Shown here: piece by piece, positions 1-9,115 of the stretch
How positions within the stretch are numbered: position 1 is the stretch's first letter
Layout: every line of letters begins with the position of its first letter
Assembly (NCBI GenBank): GCA_021776375.1
Contig: JAJFGA010000015.1
Location: 1 to 54,470, forward strand
Reading direction: 5' to 3'
Length of the DNA stretch: 54,470 nucleotides
Source of the DNA: Hyphococcus sp.
GTDB taxonomy: Bacteria > Pseudomonadota > Alphaproteobacteria > Caulobacterales > Parvularculaceae
Translations under genes and position numbers: made by a program
Notes under the pieces: model-generated
The model's database searches: none
Told to the model about the DNA's origin: nothing
Seen by the model: only the letters and a program-made list of their open reading frames with translations

Positions 1-594
1 GAGATGCGTGCGAGCCTTATTATAATAATTGGCATAAGCTTTCAGCACACGATGCAAATGCGCCGCATTCAAGACGATGATGTGATCCAGACATTCCCGC
101 CGAACGGAGCCAATGACACGCTCGACATAGGCGTTCTGCCACGGGCTTTTTAACGCTGTTGGACCATCGCGAATGCCTAACGCACGCAGTTTCGCTTTGA
201 ATACGGCCCCATAAATCGAATCATTATCACGGATTAGGTGTTTTGGCGCTTCGCCCCATGCAAAGGCCTCAACCAGTTGCTGCGCCGTCCACTGCGCCGT
301 TGGATGATCTATCACGGCGAGATGAAGAATTTTCCGACGGTCATGCGCCAGAACAACAAACGCATAGAGCATCTTGAAACCGATAGTTGGGACAACGAGG
401 AAATCGCAGGCAGCGATATCGCGGGCGTGATTCTCGAGGAAGGTTTTCCACCCTTGCGAGGGTGGGTTGCGGCGCTTGACCATGTATTTGGCGACTGTCG
501 ATTGAGATATGTAGATCCCAAGCAGGAGAATCTCGCCTTGGATGCGCGGTGCGCCCACAATACCTTGATACGCATGGAAACGGCTGGAATCACT
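1..594 (-). pseudogene. Truncated integrase-core (DDE) transposase, runs off left edge
   Basis: On the minus strand an open frame runs from the stop at 595-597 to the window edge. From about 558 it matches the integrase-core transposases that carry VGAPRIQGE-type and SQSTVAKYM segments. The catalytic triad is visible: Asp in ACDFLVV, Asp in IRDNDS and Glu in NAYVERVIGS, followed by RRECLDH and YYNKARTHL. The usual N-terminal part is absent. The residues just before VGAPRI do not resemble the family and are closed by an in-frame TGA, so the 5' end looks lost. The first ATG (481-483) lies inside the domain. It is probably a dead insertion-sequence remnant. The 3' end and any terminal inverted repeat are outside the window, so the element cannot be named. 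Confidence 0.8.
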
Positions 595-680
595 TCAGAA
601 CCGACGTTTACTCAGCAGGTCGAAGGTTATAGTCTTTCTGGCTCACCATTTTTTCGGCGTGCGCGGTGTTGTTTTTGCCC

Positions 681-740
681 CTGACATATCGAAAACTGAC
701 ATATCGAAAACTGGCAAATCGTAAATGGTCAAATCTCAAA
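681..740. repeat. Degenerate 15-bp tandem repeat, four units
   Basis: Units lie at 681-695, 696-710, 711-725 and 726-740. The first two are identical (ctgacatatcgaaaa), the third has four differences, and the fourth is more diverged and overlaps the last codons and stop of the kelch gene. It lies between the transposase remnant and the kelch gene, so it may be a scar of replication slippage or of the insertion event. Each unit is a multiple of three bases and ends within a coding frame, so expansion may have shaped the protein's C-terminus. Confidence 0.75.
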
Positions 741-1802
741 CTTGTCTAACACTGCCGATGTGCCCTCGCCGCTGGCTTGTAAGGCTCCGCCGAGGACGTA
801 GATGGTGTTGTTGATTGTTACGGCCCCTAGGCCGTGGCGGGGGTGGGGCATGGCGGCGACTGCGCGCCATTTGTCTTTGCGCGGATCATACTCCCAGGCT
901 TCGGCGAACACGCCGCCACCGCCGGGCGCGAAATATTCGCCGCCAAAGACATAGATTTTTCCGGCGAGCACCGCTGCGGCGAGGCCGGCTTGCGCCTGCG
1001 GCATTGGCCTTGCCTGCTCCCAGCGGTCCGACATTGGATCATAGACTTCAACAGCGCTGCTATTGCCGTCATTAACGGTGCGTCCGCCGATCACATAAAG
1101 GACGCCGCTGACGACGGCGCCGGCGGCGGAGTTGCGCGGGCTCGGCAGGGGCGATAGTGCGCGCCATCTGTTGGCGGCCGCATCATAGGCCCAGTGTTCG
1201 TCCGTATCGATATGATCGGACCAGTTTTGGTTGCGGCTCCCGGCAGGCGAGCGGCCACCGACAAAGTGGATGCGTCCGCCAAGCGAAGCGCAGACTGCCT
1301 CGGCTTGCGGATGGGGCAGGGGCGCCATCGTCTCCCACGGCTCGTCAATGGCGCCGATGCGCCAGCAATGCGAGCGCATCTGCCAGCCGCCGCCGGCATT
1401 GCGGGCAAAACCGCCGACGCCGTATAAAAACCCGTTATTGTTGACCAGCGCGATATGGTGTCGCGCTTCAGGCAGCGCCGAGCCGTAGCGCCATCGGTCG
1501 TCGGACGGGTCGTAATAGGTGACTGCGTCGGTGACATTATTGGCGCCGGCCGGTGTGAGACCGCCGGCATTAACGAGAATATTATAAGCTTGCGGCTTCA
1601 ATCCTGTCGCAGCGCCCGTCGCTTTCCAGAACGGCGCCGGATAAATTTCCTGAACCGGGAAGGGCATATCCGCCAGCGGCGTCCAGGCGCCGAGCAAGCC
1701 ATCCCCATCATGCGCCATCGCTGGTGCATCAAAAGCCGCCGCGACCATCGCCGCGCCGCCGCCGGCGACAATCGCGCGCCGATTAATCCTCGTCATGGTC
1801 AT
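729..1802 (-). CDS. Tat-exported kelch-repeat protein
   Basis: A 357-residue protein. The N-terminus (INRRAIVAGGGA, then an Ala-rich stretch to about residue 30) looks like a twin-arginine signal. The rest is a run of kelch units of about 50 residues, each with a Gly-Gly pair followed by a tyrosine or phenylalanine and a tryptophan: for example LYGVGG, IHFVGG, LYVIGG, IYVFGG and IYVLGG. Five to six such blades suggest a beta-propeller. Its ligand or enzymatic role cannot be told from sequence; kelch propellers include galactose-oxidase-like and sialate-mutarotase-like proteins. The last residues (DKFEI) are encoded by the 15-bp tandem repeat. The SodC-like gene is transcribed the same way 21 bp upstream, so the two may share a transcript. 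Confidence 0.8.
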   Translation of the reverse strand: MTMTRINRRAIVAGGGAAMVAAAFDAPAMAHDGDGLLGAWTPLADMPFPVQEIYPAPFWKATGAATGLKPQAYNILVNAGGLTPAGANNVTDAVTYYDPSDDRWRYGSALPEARHHIALVNNNGFLYGVGGFARNAGGGWQMRSHCWRIGAIDEPWETMAPLPHPQAEAVCASLGGRIHFVGGRSPAGSRNQNWSDHIDTDEHWAYDAAANRWRALSPLPSPRNSAAGAVVSGVLYVIGGRTVNDGNSSAVEVYDPMSDRWEQARPMPQAQAGLAAAVLAGKIYVFGGEYFAPGGGGVFAEAWEYDPRKDKWRAVAAMPHPRHGLGAVTINNTIYVLGGALQASGEGTSAVLDKFEI

Positions 1803-1823
1803 CCCCTACTCAAACGTATTGTA

Positions 1824-2447
1824 CTAACCCGCCCCGCTAATCGCCGCGCAGGCAATGCGCTTCCCGGCGCCGCCAATGGGCTGCGTCGTGTGATCATCGG
1901 CGCTTTCGTGAATGATGATGGCGAAACCGTCATCGTCAAAGAGAGGAAAAGGACCGGTTTGCGCAGCGCTGGCTTCGCTGGCGAACAAAGCCACCGTTCC
2001 ATTGAACAGTTCCGCCGTCACGCGTCCGTCCGCGTCGGCATAGATATTCGGCATATCGGCGCGCTCGGGCCCGTAAATGTTCAACAGCCCGTGCGGTTTA
2101 TCATCCGGATCCACATGACTGCCGGAGGCTTTGAAGCCGTCTGCGTAATCGCTGCAATTGCCAACCTTATGTAAATGCAGCGCATGCCAGCCTTCGCTAA
2201 CGCCGGCGAGATCGACGCGCATCAATACGCCCGCGCTGGGGGTGTTGGTGAGGACGATATGGCCCATTGGCGCGCCATCGACGCCGATAAACTGTCCTGC
2301 GGCGTCAGCCCAACTGGCGGGCGCCAGCGCGTCCAGCAAGGCGGAGCCGGCCGCTTGCGTGGGGGCGTTTTCCGCGCCATTTCCACAGGCGCTGAGCGCC
2401 AGCACAGAACCGCTTGTAATTAATAGTAATTTTTTAAGTCGGCGCAC
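1824..2447 (-). CDS. Cu/Zn superoxide dismutase-like lipoprotein
   Basis: A 207-residue protein starting at GTG 2447, preceded by GGGGA seven bases upstream. The frame is open further upstream, but that part would overlap the gyrA start region. Residues 1-21 are a lipoprotein signal ending ALSAC (Cys21). The Cu/Zn-SOD fold is clear. Copper ligands are His91 and His93 (HALHLHKVGNC) and His180 (IIIHESADDH). The bridging His is His111 in GSHVDPDDKPHG, His119 follows, and the zinc Asp is Asp131 in ADMPNI. The disulphide cysteines (Cys98, Cys200) and the active-site Arg197 (GKRIAC) are present. The third zinc His of the family (GPHAGDMPN type) reads GPERADMPN here, so Glu128 replaces it. Expected role: periplasmic superoxide disproportionation. 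The altered zinc site makes full activity uncertain. Confidence 0.85.
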   Translation of the reverse strand: MRRLKKLLLITSGSVLALSACGNGAENAPTQAAGSALLDALAPASWADAAGQFIGVDGAPMGHIVLTNTPSAGVLMRVDLAGVSEGWHALHLHKVGNCSDYADGFKASGSHVDPDDKPHGLLNIYGPERADMPNIYADADGRVTAELFNGTVALFASEASAAQTGPFPLFDDDGFAIIIHESADDHTTQPIGGAGKRIACAAISGAG

Positions 2448-2597
2448 AGTTTTCCCCAGGCAGTCAAGGCTTGCGATTATAGCCCAGGATGGGCGGGGAA
2501 TAAACCAGCTGGAAAAAGGCGCAAATGCTTGGCTTTGGCGGGGCCCAATGCTAAGCGAGACGCTAAATTTCCCATCTGATTCCGGAAGGTTCCCCGC

Positions 2598-5345
2598 GTG
2601 GCGGACGACAATAACGACGACAATTCTAATGACGATGACGGGGCTCACAACGAGCCTGATGTCTCTGTGATTTCAATCGAAGATGAGATGCGCAGGTCAT
2701 ATCTCGACTATGCGATGAGCGTCATTGTCTCACGCGCGATCCCCGATGCGCGCGACGGCCTCAAACCCGTGCACCGACGGATTTTGTGGTCAATGCAGGA
2801 AAACGGCAATCACTGGAACAAGCAATACCGAAAGTCTGCCCGCGTTGTCGGTGACGTTATCGGTAAATACCATCCGCATGGCGACCAATCTGTTTATGAT
2901 GCATTGGTGCGGATGGCGCAGGACTTTTCCTTGCGCCTGCCGTTGCTCGACGGCCAGGGAAATTTCGGTTCCATCGATGGTGATCCGCCAGCCGCCTACC
3001 GCTATACCGAAGTGCGCATGGAAAAGGTGGCGCATGCGCTGCTTGAAGATGTTGAAAAGGCGACGGTTGATTTCCAGCCCAACTATGACGGCTCGGAACA
3101 TGAGCCGAAGGTTTTGCCGGCGCGCTTTCCGAACCTCCTTGTGAATGGGGCCGGCGGCATCGCCGTCGGCATGGCGACGAATATCCCGCCGCATAATCTT
3201 GGCGAAATCATCGACGCCACGGTGGCGATTATAGATAATGAAGGCATTACCGATGAGGAATTGATCGGTATTGTCCCGGGGCCTGACTTTCCGACTGGCG
3301 GGATGATTCTCGGTCGCGCCGGGTCCAAAGCGGCGCTGCTTTTGGGCCGCGGCTCGGTGGTGATGCGCGGGCGCGCGACCATCGATGAGGTGCGCAAGGA
3401 CCGCTACGGCATTATCATTACCGAAATCCCCTTTCAGGTGAACAAGTCGCTGATGATTGAGCGGATAGCCGGGCTGGTTCGTGAAAAGAAAATCGAGGGC
3501 ATCGCCGATATACGCGATGAGTCCAACCGTGAAGGCATTCGCGTCGTCATCGAGCTGCGCCGCGACGCCGCTGGCGATGTGGTTTTGAACCAGCTCTATC
3601 GTCACTCACAATTGCAGCAGCCATTCAGCGTCAACCTATTGGCGCTCAATGGCGGTCAGCCACAACAGATGTCGCTGCGCGACGTTTTAACGGCGTTTAT
3701 TCGGTTTCGCGAGGAAGTGGTTACCCGCCGGACGAAATTCGAGCTCAACAAGGCGCGCGACCGGGCGCATATTTTGGTCGGGCTGGCGATTGCGGTTGCG
3801 AATATCGACGATATTGTCGCCCTGATCCGGCGCGCGCCCGACCCGGCAACGGCGAAGGCGCAATTGCTGGAGCGCGGTTGGCCGGCGAAGGACTTGGCGC
3901 CGCTGGTCGCGCTGGTTGCCGATCCGCGTCACATGATGAGCGACGGCGATATGCTGAGGCTGTCGGAAGAGCAGGCCAAAGCGATCCTCGATTTGCGCCT
4001 CCAGCGCTTGACGGCACTTGGCCGTGATGAAATCGGCGATGAGCTGAAAGGGCTCGCCGACAAGATCGCCGACTATCTCGATATTCTGCGCCGTCGCGAT
4101 CGGGTTATGACGATCATCAAAAGCGAGTTGGTCACCGTCAAAGACGAATTCGCGACGCCGCGGCGGACGGAAATGGTCGATGCCGAAGGCGAAGTCGACG
4201 ACGAAGACCTTATCACCCAGGAAGATATGGTCGTGACAGTGACCCATTCCGGTTACGTTAAACGCACGGCGCTCTCGACCTATCGCGCGCAAAAACGCGG
4301 CGGCAAAGGTCGGGCAGGCATGAAGTTCAAGGACGAAGATTTCGTCGCCCAACTTTTTGTCGGCCATACGCATACGCCGCTCTTGTTCTTCACCTCGACG
4401 GGCATGGCCTACAAGCTGAAATTATGGCGATTGCCGGAAGGCGCGCCAAATTCCAGAGGCAAGGCGTTTGTGAATCTGCTGCCGCTGGCGCAGGACGAGC
4501 GCGTGACGAATATTTTGCCCCTGCCGGACGATGAAGATGCCTGGGAAAGGCTGCAAATTATGTTTGCGACCCGTTCGGGCAGTGTCCGACGGAATAAACT
4601 GTCAGACTTCCAACGCATAAACCGCAACGGCAAGATCGCCATGAAGCTCGAAGAGGGCGATGCGATCATCGGTGTCAAAATTTGCCGTGAGGATGAGGAT
4701 GTTCTTCTAACCTCGGCTTCGGGCATGAGCATCCGCTTCCCGGTCGATGTGGTTCGCGTGTTTGCCGGGCGCACCTCCTCGGGCGTGCGCGGCATTCGGC
4801 TTGGCGACGACGACGAGGTGATTTCGATGGCGACACTGCGCCATGTTGAAGCCTCAACCGATGAGATGCGCGCATACCTCAAACATGCCGCGGCCATGCG
4901 CCGGGCGGCCGGAGAGGCAGACGCCGAAGGGCCAGAAGATACCGATGCGCCAGATATCGCCATTAGTGCGAGCCGGCTTGCAGAGCTTGGCGCAGCGGAA
5001 CAGTTTGTGTTGGCTGTGACAGAAAACGGCTATGGCAAACGCACATCATCATACGAATACCGCACCTCCGGGCGCGGCGGCAAAGGCATTATCGCCATCC
5101 AGACGTCAGCGCGCAATGGCCGCGTTGTCGCCTCCTTCTCTATTGAGGAAAGCGATCAGATCATGCTGGTTACCGATGGCGGCCAGTTAATTCGCACGCC
5201 TATTAATGACGTCCGCATCGCCGGGCGCAATACGCAAGGGGTGACGATCTTTAGAACCCGCGCCGATGAGCGCGTTGTCTCGGTTGGTCGCATTGAAGAT
5301 GTTGACGATGACGACATCAATGGTGAGGCGCCGAGCGATGAGTAA
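2598..5345 (+). CDS. gyrA: DNA gyrase subunit A
   Basis: A 915-residue protein starting at GTG 2598, with GGAAGG upstream. GyrA is the breakage-reunion subunit of gyrase (with GyrB), which introduces negative supercoils. The catalytic Tyr136 sits in [10 protein letters not shown]. The GyrA box QKRGGKG marks the wrapping C-terminal domain and separates this from ParC; beta-pinwheel repeats continue to about residue 890. A short acidic Asn/Asp-rich N-terminal tail (about 25 residues) precedes the usual start of homology. The quinolone region reads [11 protein letters not shown], so the position equal to E. coli Ser83 is Gln97; the Asp87 equivalent is Asp101. coaD starts inside the last codons (8-nt overlap), so the two are co-translated. 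Confidence 0.97.
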   Translation: MADDNNDDNSNDDDGAHNEPDVSVISIEDEMRRSYLDYAMSVIVSRAIPDARDGLKPVHRRILWSMQENGNHWNKQYRKSARVVGDVIGKYHPHGDQSVYDALVRMAQDFSLRLPLLDGQGNFGSIDGDPPAAYRYTEVRMEKVAHALLEDVEKATVDFQPNYDGSEHEPKVLPARFPNLLVNGAGGIAVGMATNIPPHNLGEIIDATVAIIDNEGITDEELIGIVPGPDFPTGGMILGRAGSKAALLLGRGSVVMRGRATIDEVRKDRYGIIITEIPFQVNKSLMIERIAGLVREKKIEGIADIRDESNREGIRVVIELRRDAAGDVVLNQLYRHSQLQQPFSVNLLALNGGQPQQMSLRDVLTAFIRFREEVVTRRTKFELNKARDRAHILVGLAIAVANIDDIVALIRRAPDPATAKAQLLERGWPAKDLAPLVALVADPRHMMSDGDMLRLSEEQAKAILDLRLQRLTALGRDEIGDELKGLADKIADYLDILRRRDRVMTIIKSELVTVKDEFATPRRTEMVDAEGEVDDEDLITQEDMVVTVTHSGYVKRTALSTYRAQKRGGKGRAGMKFKDEDFVAQLFVGHTHTPLLFFTSTGMAYKLKLWRLPEGAPNSRGKAFVNLLPLAQDERVTNILPLPDDEDAWERLQIMFATRSGSVRRNKLSDFQRINRNGKIAMKLEEGDAIIGVKICREDEDVLLTSASGMSIRFPVDVVRVFAGRTSSGVRGIRLGDDDEVISMATLRHVEASTDEMRAYLKHAAAMRRAAGEADAEGPEDTDAPDIAISASRLAELGAAEQFVLAVTENGYGKRTSSYEYRTSGRGGKGIIAIQTSARNGRVVASFSIEESDQIMLVTDGGQLIRTPINDVRIAGRNTQGVTIFRTRADERVVSVGRIEDVDDDDINGEAPSDE

Positions 5346-5832
5346 GCGCGTAGGACTATATCCCGGTACGTTCGACCCATTGACGATGGGCCATGCGGAT
5401 CTGGTCGAGCGCGCGGTAAAGCTGGTTGACGAACTGGTCATTGGCGTTGCTATCAACCGCGATAAAAACCCATTATTCACGCTTGATGAGCGAGTGGCGA
5501 TGGTCGAGCAGGAAGCTGCCAGGATATCAAAGGCCAGCGGTGTGCGGATCAAGGTGACGCCTTTTGAAAACCTGCTGATGAAATTCGCAGAAGACGTCGG
5601 CGCATCGATTATCATTCGCGGCCTTCGCGCGGTCTCCGATTTTGAATACGAATTTCAGATGGTCGGCATGAACCAGGCGCTCAACGACGATATTGAAACA
5701 GTGTTTTTGATGGCGGATGCGCGCTTTCAGTCGATCGCATCGCGTCTGGTCAAAGAAATTGCCCGCCTTGGCGGCAATATTGATACCTTTGTTCCCGATC
5801 ATGTGGCAAAAAGGCTTCGCGATAAGTTTTAA
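5338..5832 (+). CDS. coaD: Phosphopantetheine adenylyltransferase
   Basis: A 164-residue protein, close to the usual size of about 160. It catalyses the fourth step of coenzyme A synthesis, joining AMP from ATP to 4'-phosphopantetheine to give dephospho-CoA. The nucleotidyltransferase motif is [10 protein letters not shown] near the N-terminus. Further family markers are [14 protein letters not shown] and [15 protein letters not shown] (the ISSxxVRE-like motif). The start chosen is ATG 5338, which begins [14 protein letters not shown] and overlaps gyrA by 8 nt. An upstream in-frame start inside gyrA would add residues with no family match. The gyrA-coaD-cyclophilin order is common in alphaproteobacteria. 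Confidence 0.96.
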   Translation: MSKRVGLYPGTFDPLTMGHADLVERAVKLVDELVIGVAINRDKNPLFTLDERVAMVEQEAARISKASGVRIKVTPFENLLMKFAEDVGASIIIRGLRAVSDFEYEFQMVGMNQALNDDIETVFLMADARFQSIASRLVKEIARLGGNIDTFVPDHVAKRLRDKF

Positions 5833-5906
5833 CGGGCTGGTGGTTTGCAAGAAACGGTAGGCGCTGAGCTGGTTTGGCATGGCGGTTAGCCGAAAGGAGT
5901 TAGTTG

Positions 5907-6821
5907 ATGAGTGTTCGGCGATTAGTATTGAACGCGTGCAGCGCGATGATATTGGCGACGACCATGGCGGCAACGGCCGTCAGCGCCAAGGATGAACAGG
6001 CGGAACCGTTAACGCCCGCGCAGATCATGGAGGCGGCGCCGGAAACAGTTTGGCGCAAACTCGATCCGGAAAATACCGTTTATATGGACCTGCCAGCGGG
6101 GCTGGTCATTATTGAGCTTCGGCCTGACTTTGCACCTGGGCATGTTAAGCAGATAAAAACGCTGGTCCGGGACGGGTTTTACAATGGCCTCACTTTTCAC
6201 CGGGTGATTGAAGGATTTATGGCCCAGGGCGGCGACCCGGCGGGAACCGGCGCCGGCGGCTCTGACCTTCCTGACCTCAAGGCGGAATTTTCGCGCGATA
6301 CATCAGATACGGATGAGTTTGTGGAAATCGGGCGGGACCTTATGGCCCCGCGCGTCGGCTTCATCAACGGCATGCCGTTCGGCGCCCAGCCGGAGGCGCT
6401 GCGCGCCTTCAAGACCGACCGGCACGTAGATTTGTGGCCGCTGCATTGCCCGCGCGTCATGTCGATGGCCCGCACGGCAGCCCCAAACAGCGCCAACAGT
6501 CAGTTTTTCCTGATGATCGGCGATTCTCGTCTTAATCTTGATCGGAAATATTCCGCGTGGGGCTGGATTGTTGACGGGTTTGAAGCCAGCCGCCGTATCG
6601 CCAGAGGCGAGCCGCCGACGCGGCCGACGCCGATCATGCGGGTTCGTGTCGCCACTGATGTGCCCGTGGCCGATCGCCGCGAGGTTGAGGTGATGCGCAC
6701 CGATAGCGAAACATTTATGAGATATATTAAAGCGCGCGGCGATGTTGATGACACCGGTTTCGTCAAGGACATATGCGAAATCAAAATTCCGGCGCGCATC
6801 AATGGAGAGATTGAACGATGA
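5907..6821 (+). CDS. Periplasmic cyclophilin-type peptidylprolyl isomerase
   Basis: A 304-residue protein starting at ATG 5907 behind AAAGGAGT; an in-frame TTG lies one codon earlier. Residues 1-28 look like a Sec signal (ending AVSA before KDEQAE), so it should act in the periplasm. The cyclophilin core is recognisable from FHRVIEGFMAQGGDP (with the catalytic Arg) and SANSQFFLMIGD. Between these lies an insertion of about 60 residues containing a Trp/Pro/Cys-containing segment (DLWPLHCPR), and the C-terminus is extended by about 60 residues. Role: cis-trans isomerisation of X-Pro bonds during folding of exported proteins. It is translationally coupled to the next cyclophilin by an ATGA overlap. 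Confidence 0.93.
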   Translation: MSVRRLVLNACSAMILATTMAATAVSAKDEQAEPLTPAQIMEAAPETVWRKLDPENTVYMDLPAGLVIIELRPDFAPGHVKQIKTLVRDGFYNGLTFHRVIEGFMAQGGDPAGTGAGGSDLPDLKAEFSRDTSDTDEFVEIGRDLMAPRVGFINGMPFGAQPEALRAFKTDRHVDLWPLHCPRVMSMARTAAPNSANSQFFLMIGDSRLNLDRKYSAWGWIVDGFEASRRIARGEPPTRPTPIMRVRVATDVPVADRREVEVMRTDSETFMRYIKARGDVDDTGFVKDICEIKIPARINGEIER

Positions 6822-7270
6822 GCGACAGACTGATGTTAAAACTCGACACCGGCGACGTCATGATCGAGACCTTTGCAGACAAAGCCCCCGGGCATGTTGC
6901 GCGGCTAAAAGAGCTGGCAGATGACGGTTTTTATGACGGCCTCACTTTTCACCGCGTCATTGAGGGCTTTATGGCGCAAGGCGGCTGTCCGCGCGGCGAT
7001 GGAACCGGCGGTTCCGGCCAAAAACTTCAAGCCGAGTTCAACGATACCAACCATCAACGCGGCGTATGCTCTATGGCGCGCGCGCAAGATCCGGACAGCG
7101 GCGACAGCCAATTTTTCATCTGCTTTGATGATGCTTCCTTCCTCGATGGTCAGTATACCGCCTGGGGCAAGGTTGTAGAGGGCATGGAACATCTCGACGA
7201 AGCTGCACATGGCGAGCCGCCTGAAAATCCGACTAAAATTATTTCGTTTCGCAGTGTGAGTGAAAACTAG
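6818..7270 (+). CDS. Cytoplasmic cyclophilin-type peptidylprolyl isomerase
   Basis: A 150-residue compact cyclophilin without a signal peptide. Motifs are FHRVIEGFMAQGGCP, MARAQDPDSGDSQFFICF and YTAWGKVVEGM. The start codon overlaps the stop of the upstream exported cyclophilin (ATGA), so the exported and cytosolic isomerases are made together. Role: prolyl isomerisation in the cytoplasm (PpiB-like). The pair probably arose by duplication, since GLTFHRVIEGFMAQGG is shared word for word. Confidence 0.95.
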   Translation: MSDRLMLKLDTGDVMIETFADKAPGHVARLKELADDGFYDGLTFHRVIEGFMAQGGCPRGDGTGGSGQKLQAEFNDTNHQRGVCSMARAQDPDSGDSQFFICFDDASFLDGQYTAWGKVVEGMEHLDEAAHGEPPENPTKIISFRSVSEN

Positions 7271-7320
7271 CGGGGCGCTTTCGCTTGCAACGCGGATGAA
7301 CCAGCCTCGGGAGTTACGCT

Positions 7321-8091
7321 ATGACGGTCAATTATGAAACGCCGAGCGATGGCGTCTGCCTGATTACGTTGAATCGTCCGGACAAGCTCAATGCATTCAA
7401 CCGGCAAATGCGCTTAGACTTGATGGACGCAACACGACAGGCGTCCGCCGATGCAGACATCCGCGTTGTCGTTCTCACCGGCGCCGGGCGGGGGTTTTCC
7501 GCCGGCGCCGATATCAGCGCCGTCGACGACAAATACAATGTCGAAGACATTCTCAATACCGAATATGGCGGGTTTTTGAGTGCGATTGCGACCATGCCAA
7601 AGCCGGTGATCGCAGCGATCAATGGTCCCGCCGCCGGGATTGGCATGACGACAGCGCTCTCTTGCGATTTGCGGGTGATGGGCGAGGACGCCTATCTGAT
7701 GAGCGCCTTCGCCAATATCGGGCTCGTCCCGGATGGCGGCCTGTCCTTACTGCTTACCCAACAGATCGGCTATGCCAGAGCTTATCAGCTTGCCATTGAG
7801 GCGGAGAAGGTCGATGCCGCGCGCGCGCTTGAATGGGGGCTTGTGAACCGGATAGTTGCGAACGCAGATGTGTTGGAAAATGCGCTCGACTGGGCGCGCT
7901 CTTTAACACAGCGGGCGCCGACTGCTATGGCGCTGACGAAACGCACCTTCCGCGCCGCCGCACAATCAGAACTTCGCAAAGCCATGGCGAACGAGGCGAT
8001 GGTCCAGCGCACGGCGATTGCAACGGAAGATTGCGCCGAGGGCGTCAGAGCATTGCTTGAAAAACGACAGCCAGTTTTCAAGGGCAAATAA
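7321..8091 (+). CDS. Enoyl-CoA hydratase/isomerase family protein
   Basis: A 256-residue crotonase-fold protein with a GGGAG-like ribosome site upstream. The oxyanion-hole segments are GRGFSAGADI and NGPAAGIGM. The region that carries the catalytic acid reads NIGLVPDGGLSLLL, so an Asp follows Pro where classic hydratases have Glu. This resembles the isomerase/PaaG-like branch more than mitochondrial-type enoyl-CoA hydratase. Likely role: hydration or double-bond isomerisation of an enoyl-CoA in fatty-acid or aromatic-acid breakdown; the substrate cannot be read from sequence. It follows the cyclophilins by 50 bp and may be co-transcribed. In related genomes queA and tgt often sit near this place, but they are absent here. 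Confidence 0.9.
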   Translation: MTVNYETPSDGVCLITLNRPDKLNAFNRQMRLDLMDATRQASADADIRVVVLTGAGRGFSAGADISAVDDKYNVEDILNTEYGGFLSAIATMPKPVIAAINGPAAGIGMTTALSCDLRVMGEDAYLMSAFANIGLVPDGGLSLLLTQQIGYARAYQLAIEAEKVDAARALEWGLVNRIVANADVLENALDWARSLTQRAPTAMALTKRTFRAAAQSELRKAMANEAMVQRTAIATEDCAEGVRALLEKRQPVFKGK

Positions 8092-8123
8092 GCAAATCGG
8101 CATAACCGATATGATTTGATGAT

Positions 8124-8873
8124 CTAGTACCCGCCGAGGGAATTTAAGATAACCCCAATGGCGCCAATCACCACACCAAAGCTGACGGCCCTGAAACCAC
8201 CTTTGCCATGCGCCTTCGCCGCATGGGGGGCAAGGTGGAAGATCAGGACATAGATCAATGCGCCAGCGGCGCCGCCCAGCAATGCGGTCATTGGAATAAT
8301 TTCTGCTTTTTCCAAGAGAGAGCTTGCGCCCAATGTTCCAAGGACCGTTGTTCCGCCAGCGGCGAAGAACGCCAGCAAGACCGCTCTTCCACGTCGCATA
8401 CCCGCCTCGGCCAGTAAAAAGAACGCAATGACGCCTTCGGGAAATTCGTGAAACAACAGCCCGTCAACAGCCAGCCAACCGGTAAAGGTCTCGCTTTGGA
8501 AAGCTGCTGCATAAATAAACCCGTCGAGGCTCGAATGGGCGGCAAGAGCAATGATCGAGGCATAGCCGAAGGTGAGGGCGGCGCCGTCAACGCGCCTATC
8601 GACGGCGGTTTGAACAGTGATGCCGATAAGCACCATCAACATGAAGCCGCCGGCAACCCAGCCAAGTGCATTGAATGATATATTGAGCGCTTCAAGTAAT
8701 AAATGGAACAGTACGCTAACTGTTAACAACCCGACGGCGAATGCAGAGATATAGGCGCTGTTGCGCTGGGCTGCGGCGCCAAACGCTGCGATAGAAATCA
8801 CGCCAGCCAGGCTAATTGCCGCAGCGACAAGGCTTGCCCCCAAGCCAGGTATGGCATGCAAATCCCCAAACAA
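8124..8873 (-). CDS. ZIP family divalent metal transporter
   Basis: A 249-residue membrane protein with about eight hydrophobic segments. The ZIP signature pair is present: AAHSSLDGFIYAAAF and FHEFPEGVIAFFLLAEAG, where the His and Glu residues form the metal path in helices IV and V. A short His-containing stretch (HLAPHAAKAHGK) lies before the last helix. Role: uptake of Zn2+ or a similar ion into the cytoplasm. It is divergent from a CDF exporter gene across a 242-bp spacer, suggesting a shared metal-homeostasis locus. No clear metal-regulator operator was seen in the spacer. Confidence 0.92.
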   Translation of the reverse strand: MFGDLHAIPGLGASLVAAAISLAGVISIAAFGAAAQRNSAYISAFAVGLLTVSVLFHLLLEALNISFNALGWVAGGFMLMVLIGITVQTAVDRRVDGAALTFGYASIIALAAHSSLDGFIYAAAFQSETFTGWLAVDGLLFHEFPEGVIAFFLLAEAGMRRGRAVLLAFFAAGGTTVLGTLGASSLLEKAEIIPMTALLGGAAGALIYVLIFHLAPHAAKAHGKGGFRAVSFGVVIGAIGVILNSLGGY

Positions 8874-9115
8874 AGTGCGTCATCCCTCCAGGCGCGAGCA
8901 ACCACCGCCACTTGCAATGGCCCCAAAGACGCAGGATAGCAATTAAAATGTTATCACGTCACTATTTTTGCCGGTTAAAAGACGGTTATCAAAATCGCTA
9001 AAATACTGATATTCCCGTGAACATTGCGCAGGCTGCTTGCCCTTCACGAACAAGGCGGAGTATTGTCATTTACAGGTAAAACCTGAGCGTTCGAAAAAAA
9101 GAACAGGACGGGCGC

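Noticed and set aside
312..593. 93-codon minus-strand frame over the transposase remnant
   Set aside because: It is out of frame with the transposase similarity, which is read in another minus-strand frame.
8092..8123. ATCGG/CCGAT hairpin between the enoyl-CoA hydratase and ZIP genes
   Set aside because: The stem is only five pairs and no T run follows, so a terminator is not supported.
8955..9000. GTTATC half-sites between the ZIP and CDF genes resembling Zur sites
   Set aside because: The halves do not form a palindrome with correct spacing.
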